A DNA stretch of 64,000 nt, from positions 310,001 through 374,000 of the forward strand of contig JAKTTT010000006.1 in NCBI GenBank assembly GCA_030581615.1, read 5' to 3'. Shown here piece by piece: positions 9,818-20,481 of this stretch (position 1 is the stretch's first letter; every line of letters starts with the position of its first letter). Both the position numbers and the translations under genes were made by a program. The stretch is from Alloascoidea africana. Its lineage: Eukaryota; Ascomycota; Alloascoideomycetes; Alloascoideales; Alloascoideaceae. The notes beneath the pieces are model-generated. The model was not told the origin of the DNA. It did not search any database and was given only the letters and a program-made list of their open reading frames with translations.

Positions 9818-11068
9818 TCAAACACTTCTCCTTTTGGAAAATCTGCATGTTTCTTTTTCATCATTTATTAAATCTTTAATGGATAGAAGGTTCCGTTTAC
9901 CATTAGGATTCGCAGACTCAACTTTAACAAGATCTGCTTGTTGTTGTTGTTGTTGTTGTTTTTCTCGTAAAGTCTGCATTGTTTTATCATTATATTCAAA
10001 AGTGGTGCCCCTTTTCAAACTGTTGGTGCTTGTTATTAAGGAAGAACAACGTTGTTGTTGTTGCTGTTGTTGTAATTGCTTTGGTGGCGTTTCTAACAAC
10101 CGAATACCTTCCACAATTTGTCGAAGTATCAATTCACGAGAACCCGTTTGGAATCTTTTCAAAACAATACTCCAATAGAATTGTTTATTTGGTTTTGCAC
10201 TTGATAATAATAAAGCACTCCATTTGTTATAAATATGGGTGGGGACATTAAGAGTGAAACCAATTGCTTTTAAAAAATCGCGTTCAAATTGGTTGATTTG
10301 GACCAAAGGTAAACCACTTATTTTTGCCCAAACTTTTGAAGAATAATGACGGTCTTGTAAGAATTTACAGGCGACTATTAGACTCAACATGAAGCAACGT
10401 CTAGGACATTTGAAAACTGGATAAGGGCCATTAATGTTAATAAATCTTTTCAAAGTGAGGATGTAATAGAGGGCGACTTGTAAAGTTGAGTAGGAAGTTT
10501 TTGATCTTCTCAAGGTTTCTCGAATAAATGTGTTTAGTGGCAAAGCGTTCGGAGGCATTTTGCTTCTGATATCTCTCCATAGATCAGTAAGTAATTGTTC
10601 AGTTGATCGTATTAGTCCTTCAACCAGTTGCAACTGCACGTCGTAAAGTCTTTGTCGAGAAATTGCTGTAGCAAGGGGTCGTCGTTTAATGGAATTCGGG
10701 GCGGTGACGGAGACAACGGTCTTGGCGGTCCCCGTTCCCGATCCGTTGTTACTGTTGGATATTGTGATTGTAGTAGCAGTTGTTGAGTCCACAGCGGCGG
10801 CGGGTTGAATATAGCGCTGTGAAGATTGAGATTTGGACAGTTTGGGGTAGGCTTCAAGGGATTCATAATCGTTGGGGGGAGTTGAAGGGGCGGTTATGGC
10901 GGAAGATGGCATCTGTGAGAAGACAGAGGCCAGGGTGGAGGAAGAGGAGGAGGAAGAAGAGGCTGGGTCGTCGATATTAGGAGTTGGGGTTTGAGTTGTG
11001 GGCTGCTTGCTGGGGGGCTCACCAGTTTTTATGGGTGAAGGGGAGAGAGGATTGGTGGCGTAGAACAT
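9818..11068 (-). CDS. PCL5: PCL-type (Pho85) cyclin, probably Pcl5-like
   Basis: Intronless, 416 residues, ATG at 11068. The first 130 residues are Ser/Thr/Pro-rich and disordered. Residues about 140-300 form a single cyclin box with the features of fungal Pcl cyclins: FIRETLRRSKTSYSTLQVAL, KCPRRCFMLSLIVACKFLQD, then YSSKVWAKISGLP and NQFERDFLKAIGF. These cyclins activate the Pho85 kinase; Pcl5 steers it to Gcn4 degradation during amino-acid control. Two glutamine runs (CAA repeats) lie in the C-terminal third. Assignment to Pcl5 rather than another Pcl member is inferred from the ISGLP/CPRRCF block. The gene is preceded by a very long GC-rich upstream region. Confidence 0.72.
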   Translation of the reverse strand: MFYATNPLSPSPIKTGEPPSKQPTTQTPTPNIDDPASSSSSSSSTLASVFSQMPSSAITAPSTPPNDYESLEAYPKLSKSQSSQRYIQPAAAVDSTTATTITISNSNNGSGTGTAKTVVSVTAPNSIKRRPLATAISRQRLYDVQLQLVEGLIRSTEQLLTDLWRDIRSKMPPNALPLNTFIRETLRRSKTSYSTLQVALYYILTLKRFININGPYPVFKCPRRCFMLSLIVACKFLQDRHYSSKVWAKISGLPLVQINQFERDFLKAIGFTLNVPTHIYNKWSALLLSSAKPNKQFYWSIVLKRFQTGSRELILRQIVEGIRLLETPPKQLQQQQQQQRCSSLITSTNSLKRGTTFEYNDKTMQTLREKQQQQQQQADLVKVESANPNGKRNLLSIKDLINDEKETCRFSKRRSV

Positions 11069-12187
11069 TGAGGAAAGATTTGTGATGAGGGTTTTTGGTC
11101 AAGAGGAGAGTGAGGTTAGTAAGGACTTGATCCGAGGATATATGGGAAGGACAAGAAGGTTTGAGAGAGCGATGAGATTATATAAAATAGAACTGCTCCG
11201 AAAATTCAAAAAAAAGAAAAGAAAAAAGGGGAAAAAAATTACTGGCCGGGGCAGCGTGCATGCGGGTGCGAGAATCGGGTACCGGGTGCGGGTGCGGGTG
11301 CAAGCAGCAAGAAGCGGGGCGCGGGCGGTACGGAGAAGACCCGAAGGGCTGATTTCCTAAAGCGGCACGGGCGGAAGAGCTGGGCTGGGCTGGGCTGGAA
11401 AAGTCCGGATTCAACTCGAGTCGGAGACCACCGAAAGTAAAAGGGACGAGATGAGAGTGGACAAGGCGAGAGTTGACGAGAGTTGACGAGAGTGGGACTG
11501 GGAGAGACTAATGGGCGTGGTGGTCTCTGGCAAAGGATGTGCAAACAGCGTATTTGTGGATGTGTCGATCTTGAGAAGTGGACCTTCACTTCAACACTGA
11601 TCTCCGTAAAACGAACTCTTCAAAACAATCAAAGAGAAATCTGCAAACCACTGGAACCAGGCTCTGGTTGGGGGTTGAGACTTTGAGACTTTGCGGGCGA
11701 TGAGGGCTGGAGACTGGGGACTGAGAACTGACAACTAGGGACTAAGCAGCACTGTTTGATAATTTTGCCAAGTGGACCTTGTTTGAAGGCTGTGGATACG
11801 CTGCAAAATTGAGATTGAGAGGTGTAGTGGTACCGCAGACACAAAAATATCCAGGTTCCTGCTCCTGTTCTTTGTTGGTTTTGGGTTGGCAAAAGGGCGA
11901 TGCTCCAGGGCAATTCAGTCCACGCAAAGAGTCAGAGTCAGGCTGTAGCTGTGGTTCGAGTTATCTGGAGGTTTTGGAGGATGGATCGCGAGAAGGGAGG
12001 GAGAGGACAGCTCGAAACGAAACGAACCGAGATAAGATGCCACAGCAGCAAGCTTTTGGGGGGGACGGAGGCTTGGCGTCTAAGCGCTGTTCCACCCTCC
12101 TCTGCTGGCCCAGAGGCTCCGGGCCACGGGCCTTGCCCTCGCCCTTGCTGGGGCCCTCGCCTGGATGGCTCCACGCTCAGTCTCAGT

Positions 12188-12235
12188 CTATGGTTATGTC
12201 TATGACTATGTCTATGACTATGTCTATGACTATGA
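12188..12235. repeat. 12-bp tandem repeat (TATGTCTATGAC)n
   Basis: The unit TATGTCTATGAC is repeated about three and a half times with a slightly altered first copy. It lies inside the GC-rich intergenic block. Confidence 0.85.
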
Positions 12236-12440
12236 TTGCTCTGGTGGCCGTGAAGAGAGTCAGCAGCCGGCCCGTGGAGCGAGTGCGTGGGAATACGAAT
12301 ACGGCCAGGTGGAACAGCAGTGGCTCAGACAGAGAGTGCGAGTGGGTTGACTGGAGCCCATCCACGGTGCCGTGCTCTCCAGCCCAGCGCTTATCAAAAG
12401 GCTCAGAGATGAGCCTTGCTGCCGGGCTGGGTCGCCAAGT

Positions 12441-12488
12441 CCAAGAGCCCAGAGATCAGAGCCCAGAGCTCAGAGCTCAGAGCTCAGC
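12441..12488. repeat. Short tandem repeat CAGAGCTCAGAGCT
   Basis: Several copies of an AGAGCTC/CAGAGCC unit follow one another, part of the low-complexity GC-rich block. Confidence 0.75.
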
Positions 12489-13982
12489 CCGCCTGTTGGC
12501 AGAGCAGACCAGCTGGTCCTCGCCATAGCGAAGGTGCTGGGGCTGGTGCTGGTGCCAGCAAGAGTAAAACCACCCAGTGTAAATCAATCACGGCCGGGTG
12601 CGAGGCCTGGCTGTGTCCGGGTCCAATCCCAGACCCAGATCCGTGCGGGACCGGCCCGGCCCGGTCCCTCCGAAGGCTAAAAAATTTTGCCAGTGACGTG
12701 AAACGAGAAAAGAACACAACACGAGCCATGTTGTTGCTGTGCAGCTGTGCAGATGGGTGGCGAGTGGCGAGTGGCGAGCCCACTCAAAGCATCATCATGA
12801 GTCTGTTTCTTGTCTTGTGATTTGCACTGGCGCTGCACTGGCTACTCTCGACGGACACGGATTCTACGTGGCCTTGCCCTTGTCATTGGTTCTGGCCTTC
12901 GTCCTGGTCCTTGCCTTGGTTGGACCGGTAGTGACATCACCGTGTTTCTGGCATGGGCTCAGAAATTGTTGGGTCCGGATCGAGGCAGTTTCTTGTGCTA
13001 CAACAAGAGAGCACTGGAAGAGGACTGGAGATGCCGCAATGCACCATCTGGTCTTCCCCACAGTCTCAGTTTCTGTATTTGTGATCTTTAATAAAATCAC
13101 CTTTCTACTCTTTTCCTTTCCTCCTTAGGCTTTACAGGTCCAAAGACGTTTTTATTCCATTTGTCATGCCACCAGTAGAGGGTTTGTCATTCTCAACCAT
13201 CATCATCATGGGCGCTTAGTCACCGTCATTGTGACCATCTTCATTGCTAATCCCATGACACCCTTTCGCATTCTCTCGGCTCGTCTTTCTTCTGCTCCGT
13301 CAGCGTCACAGCAGGTAGAAAAGCTCGGGTGCGGCTAACACTTTTTCACTCTGCGCTGACTAAGACCATGCATTCGTGCTGGACGACTCGTCCACTTTTG
13401 AAGTATTTTAATATGGATACTCGATCCCTTATCTCCGAACGCTCTAGCTTTTTAGACAATATGACCGTGATGTCCTAATGCCTATGCCCAGTGAGCAAGC
13501 CGGAACGTCATCATGACTGAGAGCAAAAGACCAAACCAGCCTGAATGAGTCAGACATAGCAATGGTTCGCCACCACCTTCACCTTCACCTCCCAGCAAAG
13601 ACCCGCACCCGTGCCCGCACCCGCCGGGCCCTCCGACGCCGATGTGGCGATGCACCGGGCCTCCACGTCATCCGCCAGTGAAAAGATCTTCCTTGCTCGT
13701 CTGAGACACTCACGCCCACGCAAGTTATTCCGGGCCCGAACACATCTAAATTTCAACTGTATCTGAGTACACTAAAAAATTCGCAATTTGTGTATCCATC
13801 CTTCCATCCTTCCATCATACTACTCAAATTTTTTGTCAAATCGCTACCTATACTGTATACGGCAAAAGTGCCGTGTGCTAATTTCTCAAATGTAACAAAA
13901 TGAAAAAAAAAAATGAAACCACACATTACTTGATTCCATGACCTTGGTCACTCAGCCACCCAAACCACTACGGCTCCATCAA

Positions 13983-14005
13983 TTTCGATTTCGATTTCGA
14001 TTTTT
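13983..14005. repeat. TTTCGA hexamer repeat
   Basis: Three to four copies of TTTCGA in a row, in the AT-rich part of the same intergenic region. Confidence 0.8.
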
Positions 14006-14719
14006 CTTGTTTCTTGAACCTGCTGTTACATGTATCACTTAATCGCATTGTAGAGCAAGAACGTGATAGTGCACCCCCACCATAATTATTAATTATTTTT
14101 CAAATTATAGTAAAATTATATGTCTGATTTTATGTGCTGATGATTTCTTAAGCGTCTATCTATCTATCTACTCTCTATCATTTTTCCCATCGTCGTATCA
14201 AAAATCATCATACTTTGCCAAGTTGTTTCTAAACTGCATAAATCCATATCCTAATCACTTGACTGATTTAATAATAGTATAATATAGTGTGGTGTTAAAA
14301 TTATCATGATAATAAAATATCCTGTTGCTTGCAAAATGAAGGCAAGGACAAGGACAAGGGCACCTTCGCTTGTCATTCAGATCTGATCAGCCTTACGTTC
14401 ATACAACGAACGAACGAAAAAGCCAGCTGATTCGGATTCTAAATTCTAAATTTGACTCGAATTTCGCCCTTCCTCCAGCGCTTAATTTTTTTTTAATTTT
14501 TTTTTCTTTGAATTTCCATCGTTCTATCTTTAACACTTACAACGGTGACACATATACACTTACTTCTTGTTTACTTTTTCTGGTCTTGCTGGCCTTATTA
14601 TTTATATCTTGGCTTTATGTATTGCCACACTATTTGACAAGAATCACTTTGTTGTTCTTTTTCCATCAACAATACACACCATGAACATCTAATCAATCGA
14701 AAAACAACTCTCCTTACAC

Positions 14720-14749
14720 TTTTCACTTTTCACTTTCACTTTCACTTTC
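14720..14749. repeat. TTTCAC-type hexamer repeat
   Basis: About five copies of CTTTCA or CTTTTCA, just beyond the stop codon side of MEX67. Confidence 0.8.
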
Positions 14750-14835
14750 AAACGGTTAAACCATCCGTACCCAGTACTGGTCCATGTTCATATTCATATT
14801 CATGCTATGCTCTTCTAGAAAAAAAATAATAATAA

Positions 14836-16737
14836 TCACCTGAAAAACGCTTCCGGTGGAATATTTGCCTGTGATTGCTTAAAGTTCATAATCGATTGCT
14901 CATAGTTGAAATTACTCTGCTCAACAAGCATTCGAACATATTGTGGAACTAACCGAGTATCCTCTGTCAATTTTTTACAAAGCTCAAGTTGTTGTGCATC
15001 CAACCCGTTAAACTCAACGGGGACCTGGGCAGAATCACCATTGTTGATAGCCACTGCTTGTTGTTGTGGTGGTTGTCCCATTTTAGCTCCTCCACTTTCC
15101 TCTTTCCCAATCACATCCTGCCATGCATTGTTTCCCGCAAAACCCCGGATCAATATCATATCCGAAATAACAATCATCCCTCCTCCAGGTCCAGGAACAA
15201 TTATAAACGACCGGTCAAAACTTCGGTCTATCGGTTCCACGGCTTTTTGTTGCTGCTGATTTCCATCCCGATTATTATTGTTGTTATTGTAGTGTCCTCC
15301 TCTATACCCTCCCCGTTTGTTACCCCCACTTGGCTGAGCCTTCACCTCCTCTTTAAAACTCCCATGAACGGAAATGATTATCCCCGTTGACGTTGGTAGC
15401 CTCCATGCCTCAATCGCAAAGTTTTCCGGGTTTGTGACGAGATTGTGCTGTGTTCTAGGGATTTTCATAAGCAAATTGGATATGCTCGTTGTACCTTTAG
15501 CAAGCTTGTTTTTCCTCCCTTCAACACTCGTCACCCTCGTCATGTTTCGTGATAATGGAATATACCCAGACCAAGGTGATTGTGTATGTGGACCATTACC
15601 ACCACCACCCCTACTATAATTATTATTATTCCTATAGCCTCCTCCTCCTCCTCCTCCCCGATAATTGCTGGAAACACCAATGTTATCCGTTTCTGACGGT
15701 AATCGTGGTGCATTCGTATCTAATGAAAGTGAAACTGTTGAAAAATCATTGTATAATTGCATCAATTCAGCTCGATTTTTATCAAAAAGATCAAAATAAT
15801 TCGCCAAAAAATTCGTTGATATTTGTTGAACCTCCTCATCTTGGAAAAAAGTCGTTTTGGACAATAATGACATTTTTAAGGCTTTTTCAACCTCAATTTC
15901 ATCTCTTACAACAACGCCATCCAATAGTATAAGTCTTGGGAAATTCTTCAACATTTGTTCTTTATAATTCAAATGTGTTGTTATTGGATTTCCTGAACAT
16001 ATCAATTCTCGTAAAAAACGGAACTTATGTTGCCATAAATCAAAAGCTTTCAAACTTGAAATGTTATTATTGGCAAGTGATAAATTTTTCAAATGTGGAT
16101 AGGTTTGTGCCAAAGTTGTGATCCCACCAATATCTTCCAATTGATTATTTGCCAAATTCACACTTTCCACAAAATTGGGGTTGTTTTGTGATGCAATTTT
16201 CATCAAGGCCGGGAATGTTTTAGCGGCTCGACTTGGTGTATTGAATAAACCATGGTTTATAAGATATGGATCGTTTTTCACATTTGTCAAATCTAATAAT
16301 TTCGTATCTGCATTGAATCGACTGGCCAAAAACCTCGTAAGCATCTCAATCGTTTCTCCAGTGTTACTGGGTCCATCCGCTTTAATGTTAAAATGAAGTG
16401 GTTGATCCAAATATCTAACCCCATCCCAACTTTTTAACGAACGCGCATCGTCTTTTGTAACATTTCCAACCAAAACGTTCCCGGAAATGTAAGCATCCCG
16501 AACAACAGCCCTTGACTTTTGAGTTATAAAACTTAGAACGCTATCCATACTACAATTCGAATTGCTCCAACCTGTAACTTCAACTTGAACCAATTCATTC
16601 GCGTTCCCTCCTCCTCCTCCACCTAATCGACTCCCCAGATTGCCGCCGCCTAGACCACCTTGCGATTGTCCTTGACCCCCCATGCTCATATCAGAGCTAC
16701 GATAATGCGAATACCCTCGTCGCCCCCTATAACTCAT
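14836..16737 (-). CDS. MEX67: mRNA export receptor Mex67 (NXF family)
   Basis: Intronless from the ATG at 16737 (MSYRGRRG...), 633 residues. An RG/GGG-rich N terminus is followed by an RRM-like fold (about 50-125), leucine-rich repeats (about 165-290, with LANNQLEDI and LSLANNNISSL), an NTF2-like domain (about 305-540, interrupted by Gly/Asn-rich insertions) and a C-terminal UBA/TAP-C domain (about 575-633, TRLVPQYVRMLVEQSNFNY). This is the complete order of Mex67, which with Mtr2 carries mRNPs through nuclear pores. The open frame extends upstream to 16971, but that part is poly-Phe coded by an A-run and looks like leader, so the internal ATG is preferred. Confidence 0.94.
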   Translation of the reverse strand: MSYRGRRGYSHYRSSDMSMGGQGQSQGGLGGGNLGSRLGGGGGGNANELVQVEVTGWSNSNCSMDSVLSFITQKSRAVVRDAYISGNVLVGNVTKDDARSLKSWDGVRYLDQPLHFNIKADGPSNTGETIEMLTRFLASRFNADTKLLDLTNVKNDPYLINHGLFNTPSRAAKTFPALMKIASQNNPNFVESVNLANNQLEDIGGITTLAQTYPHLKNLSLANNNISSLKAFDLWQHKFRFLRELICSGNPITTHLNYKEQMLKNFPRLILLDGVVVRDEIEVEKALKMSLLSKTTFFQDEEVQQISTNFLANYFDLFDKNRAELMQLYNDFSTVSLSLDTNAPRLPSETDNIGVSSNYRGGGGGGGYRNNNNYSRGGGGNGPHTQSPWSGYIPLSRNMTRVTSVEGRKNKLAKGTTSISNLLMKIPRTQHNLVTNPENFAIEAWRLPTSTGIIISVHGSFKEEVKAQPSGGNKRGGYRGGHYNNNNNNRDGNQQQQKAVEPIDRSFDRSFIIVPGPGGGMIVISDMILIRGFAGNNAWQDVIGKEESGGAKMGQPPQQQAVAINNGDSAQVPVEFNGLDAQQLELCKKLTEDTRLVPQYVRMLVEQSNFNYEQSIMNFKQSQANIPPEAFFR

Positions 16738-17520
16738 GATTGTCCGTGTTGTAGAATCACTTTGAAATACTCCTCCACGAAAGAGACACGAAAAAGTGCA
16801 ATCACAAAATTGCTTCAAAAGAAGAAAAAGGGAAAAAAAGAACACACTGAAAAAAAAAAAAAAAAAAGAGAAGTAAAAATCCATACTCTCAGGATTGTTC
16901 CTGGTGCACGTGGATGTCTCGTGATATTTTTTTAAGTTTGTTTGGTAAACAATAACTATCAATTCCCCCAAAATGAAACCATTTGATATTTTGATATTAC
17001 TCTATTGATTGAAAAAGTTTTGTTGAAGATTTGGAAGTTTTTGGCTATCATTGAGAAAAAGGTTTATGATGTGGTGAGTAAAGAAAGAAAGAAAAAAAAA
17101 GAACAATTATTTCAAACTTCATCTTAACGCTGAATATCACGAGTTTAAAAATTTAGGAAACTGGTAATTTGATCTTACTTTCCAAAACACAGGGGATTTT
17201 TTTTTTTCAACCATATATATAGAAATTGGGGTTTTAATTTTAACCTTGGGATCATTGATTGATGATTTTTTGTTCTCTGAGACAGTAGTAACATATACAC
17301 AAAAACTAGGGCACTGTGGTTTTAAATGTCTGACCTAATAGTATTTGAAGGCTAGAACCACGGAACAAGTAATAGATTATTTTTTTTGGATTACAAAATC
17401 TTCGATCTAGATTGGAAAACTTGTTAAATCATCCAAGATTTATAGAAGGTGTAGGAAAGTTGAAGCATCTTCTCCAAAGCTCTTGTTTTGATATTCAAAG
17501 CCCAAATAAAAACAATCCAT
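16738..17520. other. Upstream region of MEX67
   Basis: AT-rich sequence with A and T homopolymer runs (for example 16850-16868 and 17200-17210), consistent with leader and promoter of MEX67. No gene or RNA signal was found. Confidence 0.5.
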
Positions 17521-17559
17521 AAAGTACACAAATATTGAATTGTAGGGAATTTGGTTATT

Positions 17560-18680
17560 GGCCTAGTGACACTGGACGCCACGAGAAGACCAATCGTTAT
17601 CAAATTGAAATCATGGACCGGTGCCTACCGGATACTAGCTGTGCAAACCGTTTTCACTCTTCAAAGGCGTCTCTGTACTCCCAGCCGATCTTTTTTAGTA
17701 CGAACCGGCTACCGCTGTGTTACTAAGGGTCCATACAGTTCTGGCAACTGGTTAAAGAACGGCTACAGTGTGGTCCGAGACCTGGACCGCTTACGTTCTA
17801 CCCTCAGCAGATTAGGATCGAGTCGGCTCAGATAATCCCCTGATCGTATCGGGGTTTTTACTCCCTTGTGAATATCACTCGACCTGAACGAAATTCCCGG
17901 CAGGTCGATTTAACTAGCTCCAAAAGCTTTTCGACCTCCGTTCAACACCATACCAGTTTCTAAACTGGTATAAAAACACCAACAACCAGTTGGTGAATTC
18001 TTAATGACAACTGTTTCATTTCAAACAGTTGGTATCATCAGATTTTCGGTTTGTGTCGATCAACTTTGAAACTAAACTCATGGCTCTGGTTAGTGCTTCC
18101 ACATGATAGCACACAATGCATTGTTACCAGTGGGGAAAACATAGGTCACCTTTCCCCAATACTTTCTAGGTCTTCTACAGTTGTTCATTTGTCCTGCTCC
18201 GTGCATGACAGAATCTCTCCCGATTTTTAATGTTGGGATCCTTACCACAGTCTCTCGGAGATTTCTAAACTCGGAAATATCGAGGTTTTCGCTAATGTAC
18301 AAAAAGAGAAAAAAAACAAACAAACTAAGCAGTTATCGGTGTGTATTGTATTTTTCCGAGCACCCGGTCAAAAAACACATTAAAAATGAAAAGCCAACAT
18401 TTTATTATGAATATTTTCCCTTGACGAATCATGAAAAAAACATCGCTAATTTTGTGAACGTATTTGGATGGACTAGACTGTGTGATCTGAAAAAGAAAAA
18501 AAAAAACAAAATGCTTTGCTTTTGAACACAAGAGGGTGTATTGTGATCCTTTTCTGTCTAATGTAATTTTTTCTCTAAAATAGAGGACCTAAAGCAAGAG
18601 CATCACCACCGGGTTAGTGAAGATCAATCTTTTCACCCCCGTTTCCCAAGTTGGATCACTTTCGGTAAAGTCGGGAAATA
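17560..18680. other. Cluster of perfect hairpins; candidate structured RNA or fossil of one
   Basis: At least eleven compact inverted repeats occur in about 1.1 kb. Examples (stem positions): 17618-17622/17627-17631, 17736-17740/17746-17750, 17772-17776/17784-17788, 17837-17840/17851-17854 followed by TTTTT, 17879-17886/17901-17908, 17951-17959/17962-17970, 17977-17983/17989-17995, 18008-18016/18023-18031, 18131-18138/18151-18158, 18267-18273/18281-18288, 18658-18662/18667-18671 nested in 18642-18647/18673-18678. The stems have different sequences, so this is not a satellite. A 94-codon plus-strand frame (17551-17835) covers the first part but has no known motif. No match to spliceosomal, SRP, RNase P/MRP or U3 signatures was recognised. 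Confidence 0.6.
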
Positions 18681-19933
18681 AAAATGCTTTTCAAAGGTGA
18701 ACCTTTAAAAATATGACAATATCTAAACTGATCCAGACACTTCACAATTAGTAACTATACGCCATGCTTACAGCGTTTAAGACCGAGCCCCGTCGTCGAT
18801 CAGCAATAAAAAGAAACTTTGCAGGCGGTTTTTCATCAATTACACAAATTGAACATTTGAAACTAAAGCCTTATGGATGAGTCAAAAATATCAGATTGAC
18901 ATAAAACGAAAAGGAAATATGGCGATGGATGAGGGTAGGTGAACTATCCGTGGATTTTATGGCTATCAAGTTTGGAGATGATTTGCTCCAACATGAAAGC
19001 CATAGTCTACTTCAATACGCGTTACGGGAGAAGGTTATGGGCTCGTTATTCCAATTGTTAGCCCAACATTTACTCTTTGCTGGTTTGAGAACTATGGCAG
19101 CTGTAGCCTATATAACATGGATGAATTCATTAAGTTTTGTGACGGAATTATACTTCTAGTCAATTCACATTTCAAAACTCTTTGATGTATGTAATGATTC
19201 TCTGTTGGTGCTCAATTTTTTTTCTTTAGAAAAAGGGACAGGCGATGTTTCCATAGACGAGAACCAAAGACATCGAATAGCATTTATAGAGATTCGATTC
19301 TTCATGTGATCGCAAGACATTACCATGATGATGGTAAGGACAACTGATGAAAGATTCCTATCATGCCTCCAAAATTCTAGAATGCATTAGAAGCTCTTCG
19401 CGACTCGAACTACAATATCTAACTGAATCGATATTTTTGTTTTCAGTACTTTGTACTGCTCCCCATTTGCTTGAAATGCAGCTTCGATTCAATTTGGCAT
19501 AATATTCATCTAATTTTTACAAATGGAAGCTGGAGTTTTTGTGCAAACTTCTTCAATTCTTCTTCCTAGTCAATCACTGAGAAATCCTTCCTCTTACAGC
19601 TTGAGTTCGTATTCCGTGTTGTGGTTTACACGCGCAGAGCTGGGGTGCGCAATTGAGAGAACCCGAAGCGTCTTTAAAGACTCGAAAACATGATTTGGCT
19701 ACTAACAAATTTGATATTTAGTAAAAGAAGGAATTGTAGAGTCTTCTTTCAACCTGACTTATCTGTGTCTAAAAGGTGCAAAACCGTAACTTGAACCTTA
19801 GGCGGGCCTGGAGAGCAAAATCTCATTGCCTTCAAAGGTACGCGTAACTGTGTAATTTTCATCATAGATCATGATATCGTACAAATTGAAATTTGTATCT
19901 TGTAACAACAACTACTAAAAGACCAATATCACC
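18681..19933. other. Non-coding stretch between hairpin cluster and NAA50
   Basis: Contains a 76-codon plus-strand frame (18929-19159) of unknown meaning, a possible Tc1/mariner tail (see separate entry), and the NAA50 promoter. No convincing gene. Confidence 0.45.
19430..19600 (-). mobile_element. Possible Tc1/mariner transposase C-terminal relic
   Basis: On the minus strand the translation gives MNIMPN-x-IEAAFQANGEQYK, resembling the closing motif of Tc1-like transposases (SMPRRIxAVIxAKGGxTKY). Stops and frame changes interrupt it, so it is a dead fragment. No terminal repeats or DDE core were found, and the call rests on about twenty residues. Confidence 0.3.
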
Positions 19934-20481
19934 ATGTCCAAGAGATCACCAATTGTGCTTGATGATCTGACTACAAATAATCTGGGAATTTTGAAACAGA
20001 TTAACAAAGTATCACTCCCTGTGTCGTATACCGAATCTTGGTACAAGGAATCGTTAACGCTTGGCGATAAACTGGTGAAACTGGGTAAGAATAGTGAGAC
20101 GTGTTTTTTTTTTCTATTCACTTCTTAAACAAGTTCTAATCTTTTTCTCTTGTAGCATACTTCAATGAGATTCCTGTTGGCGCTATACGCTGTTCACTCC
20201 AAGTTCCCCCCAAACACACTACTCCTACATCGATTTACATCATGACGATTGCTGTTCTTGCAGCATATAGAAACTATGGAATTGGCACAAAACTGCTGGA
20301 TTATGTCGTAGAGAGTGCGAAAAGTATGTTTATACACGAGGTTGCTGTTCATGTTTGGACAGGCCAGGAGGATGTCGTGGAGTGGTACACAAAACGAGGA
20401 TTTGAGAAGAAGGCCACCGTTGAAGGATACTATCGGAACTTGGAGCCCCAAAGCGCATATCTGATGGTTAAAAACTTTTAG
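19934..20481 (+). CDS. NAA50: N-alpha-acetyltransferase Naa50 (Nat5)
   Basis: Two exons, 19934-20084 and 20156-20481, around a 71-bp intron (GTAAGA donor, TTCTAAT branch, TGTAG acceptor); 158 residues. The GNAT fold is clear: the N-terminal LPVSYTESWYKE block typical of Naa50, IYIMTIAVLAAYRNYGIG with the acetyl-CoA P-loop (R-x-x-G-x-G), then VHVWTGQEDVVEWYTKRGFE. Naa50 associates with the NatA complex on ribosomes and acetylates N termini starting with Met. The start is supported by the family N terminus (short tail then LDDLTxNN). Confidence 0.9.

Larger units (their letters stand above)
11069..14835. other. 3.8-kb intergenic region, GC-rich and low-complexity
   Basis: No convincing gene. 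From about 11.2 to 13.1 kb the sequence is much richer in G and C than the surrounding DNA and is full of short tandem repeats. Several long open frames exist on both strands (for example 11779-12528), but their translations are repetitive and unlike globular proteins, and they arise because GC-rich DNA has few stops. Beyond 13.8 kb the sequence becomes AT-rich with pentamer and hexamer repeats. It may hold an extended promoter for the cyclin gene. Confidence 0.6.

Noticed and set aside
11779-12528. 249-codon plus-strand frame in the GC-rich block
   Set aside because: Translation is repetitive (MSMTMSMTM, SPELRAQSS) and similar long frames exist in several other frames; GC-rich DNA has few stops.
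12618-12645. GGGTCCAATCCCAGACCC as a possible tRNA T-arm
   Set aside because: No D-arm or acceptor stem could be found at the right distance.
12382-12820. Overlapping frames of 102-134 codons on both strands
   Set aside because: Low-complexity Arg/Pro/Ser/Ala sequence derived from short repeats, no motif, no start context.
16738-16971. N-terminal extension of MEX67
   Set aside because: Codes for a poly-Phe stretch from a T-run and lacks family similarity; MSYRGRRG is a better start.
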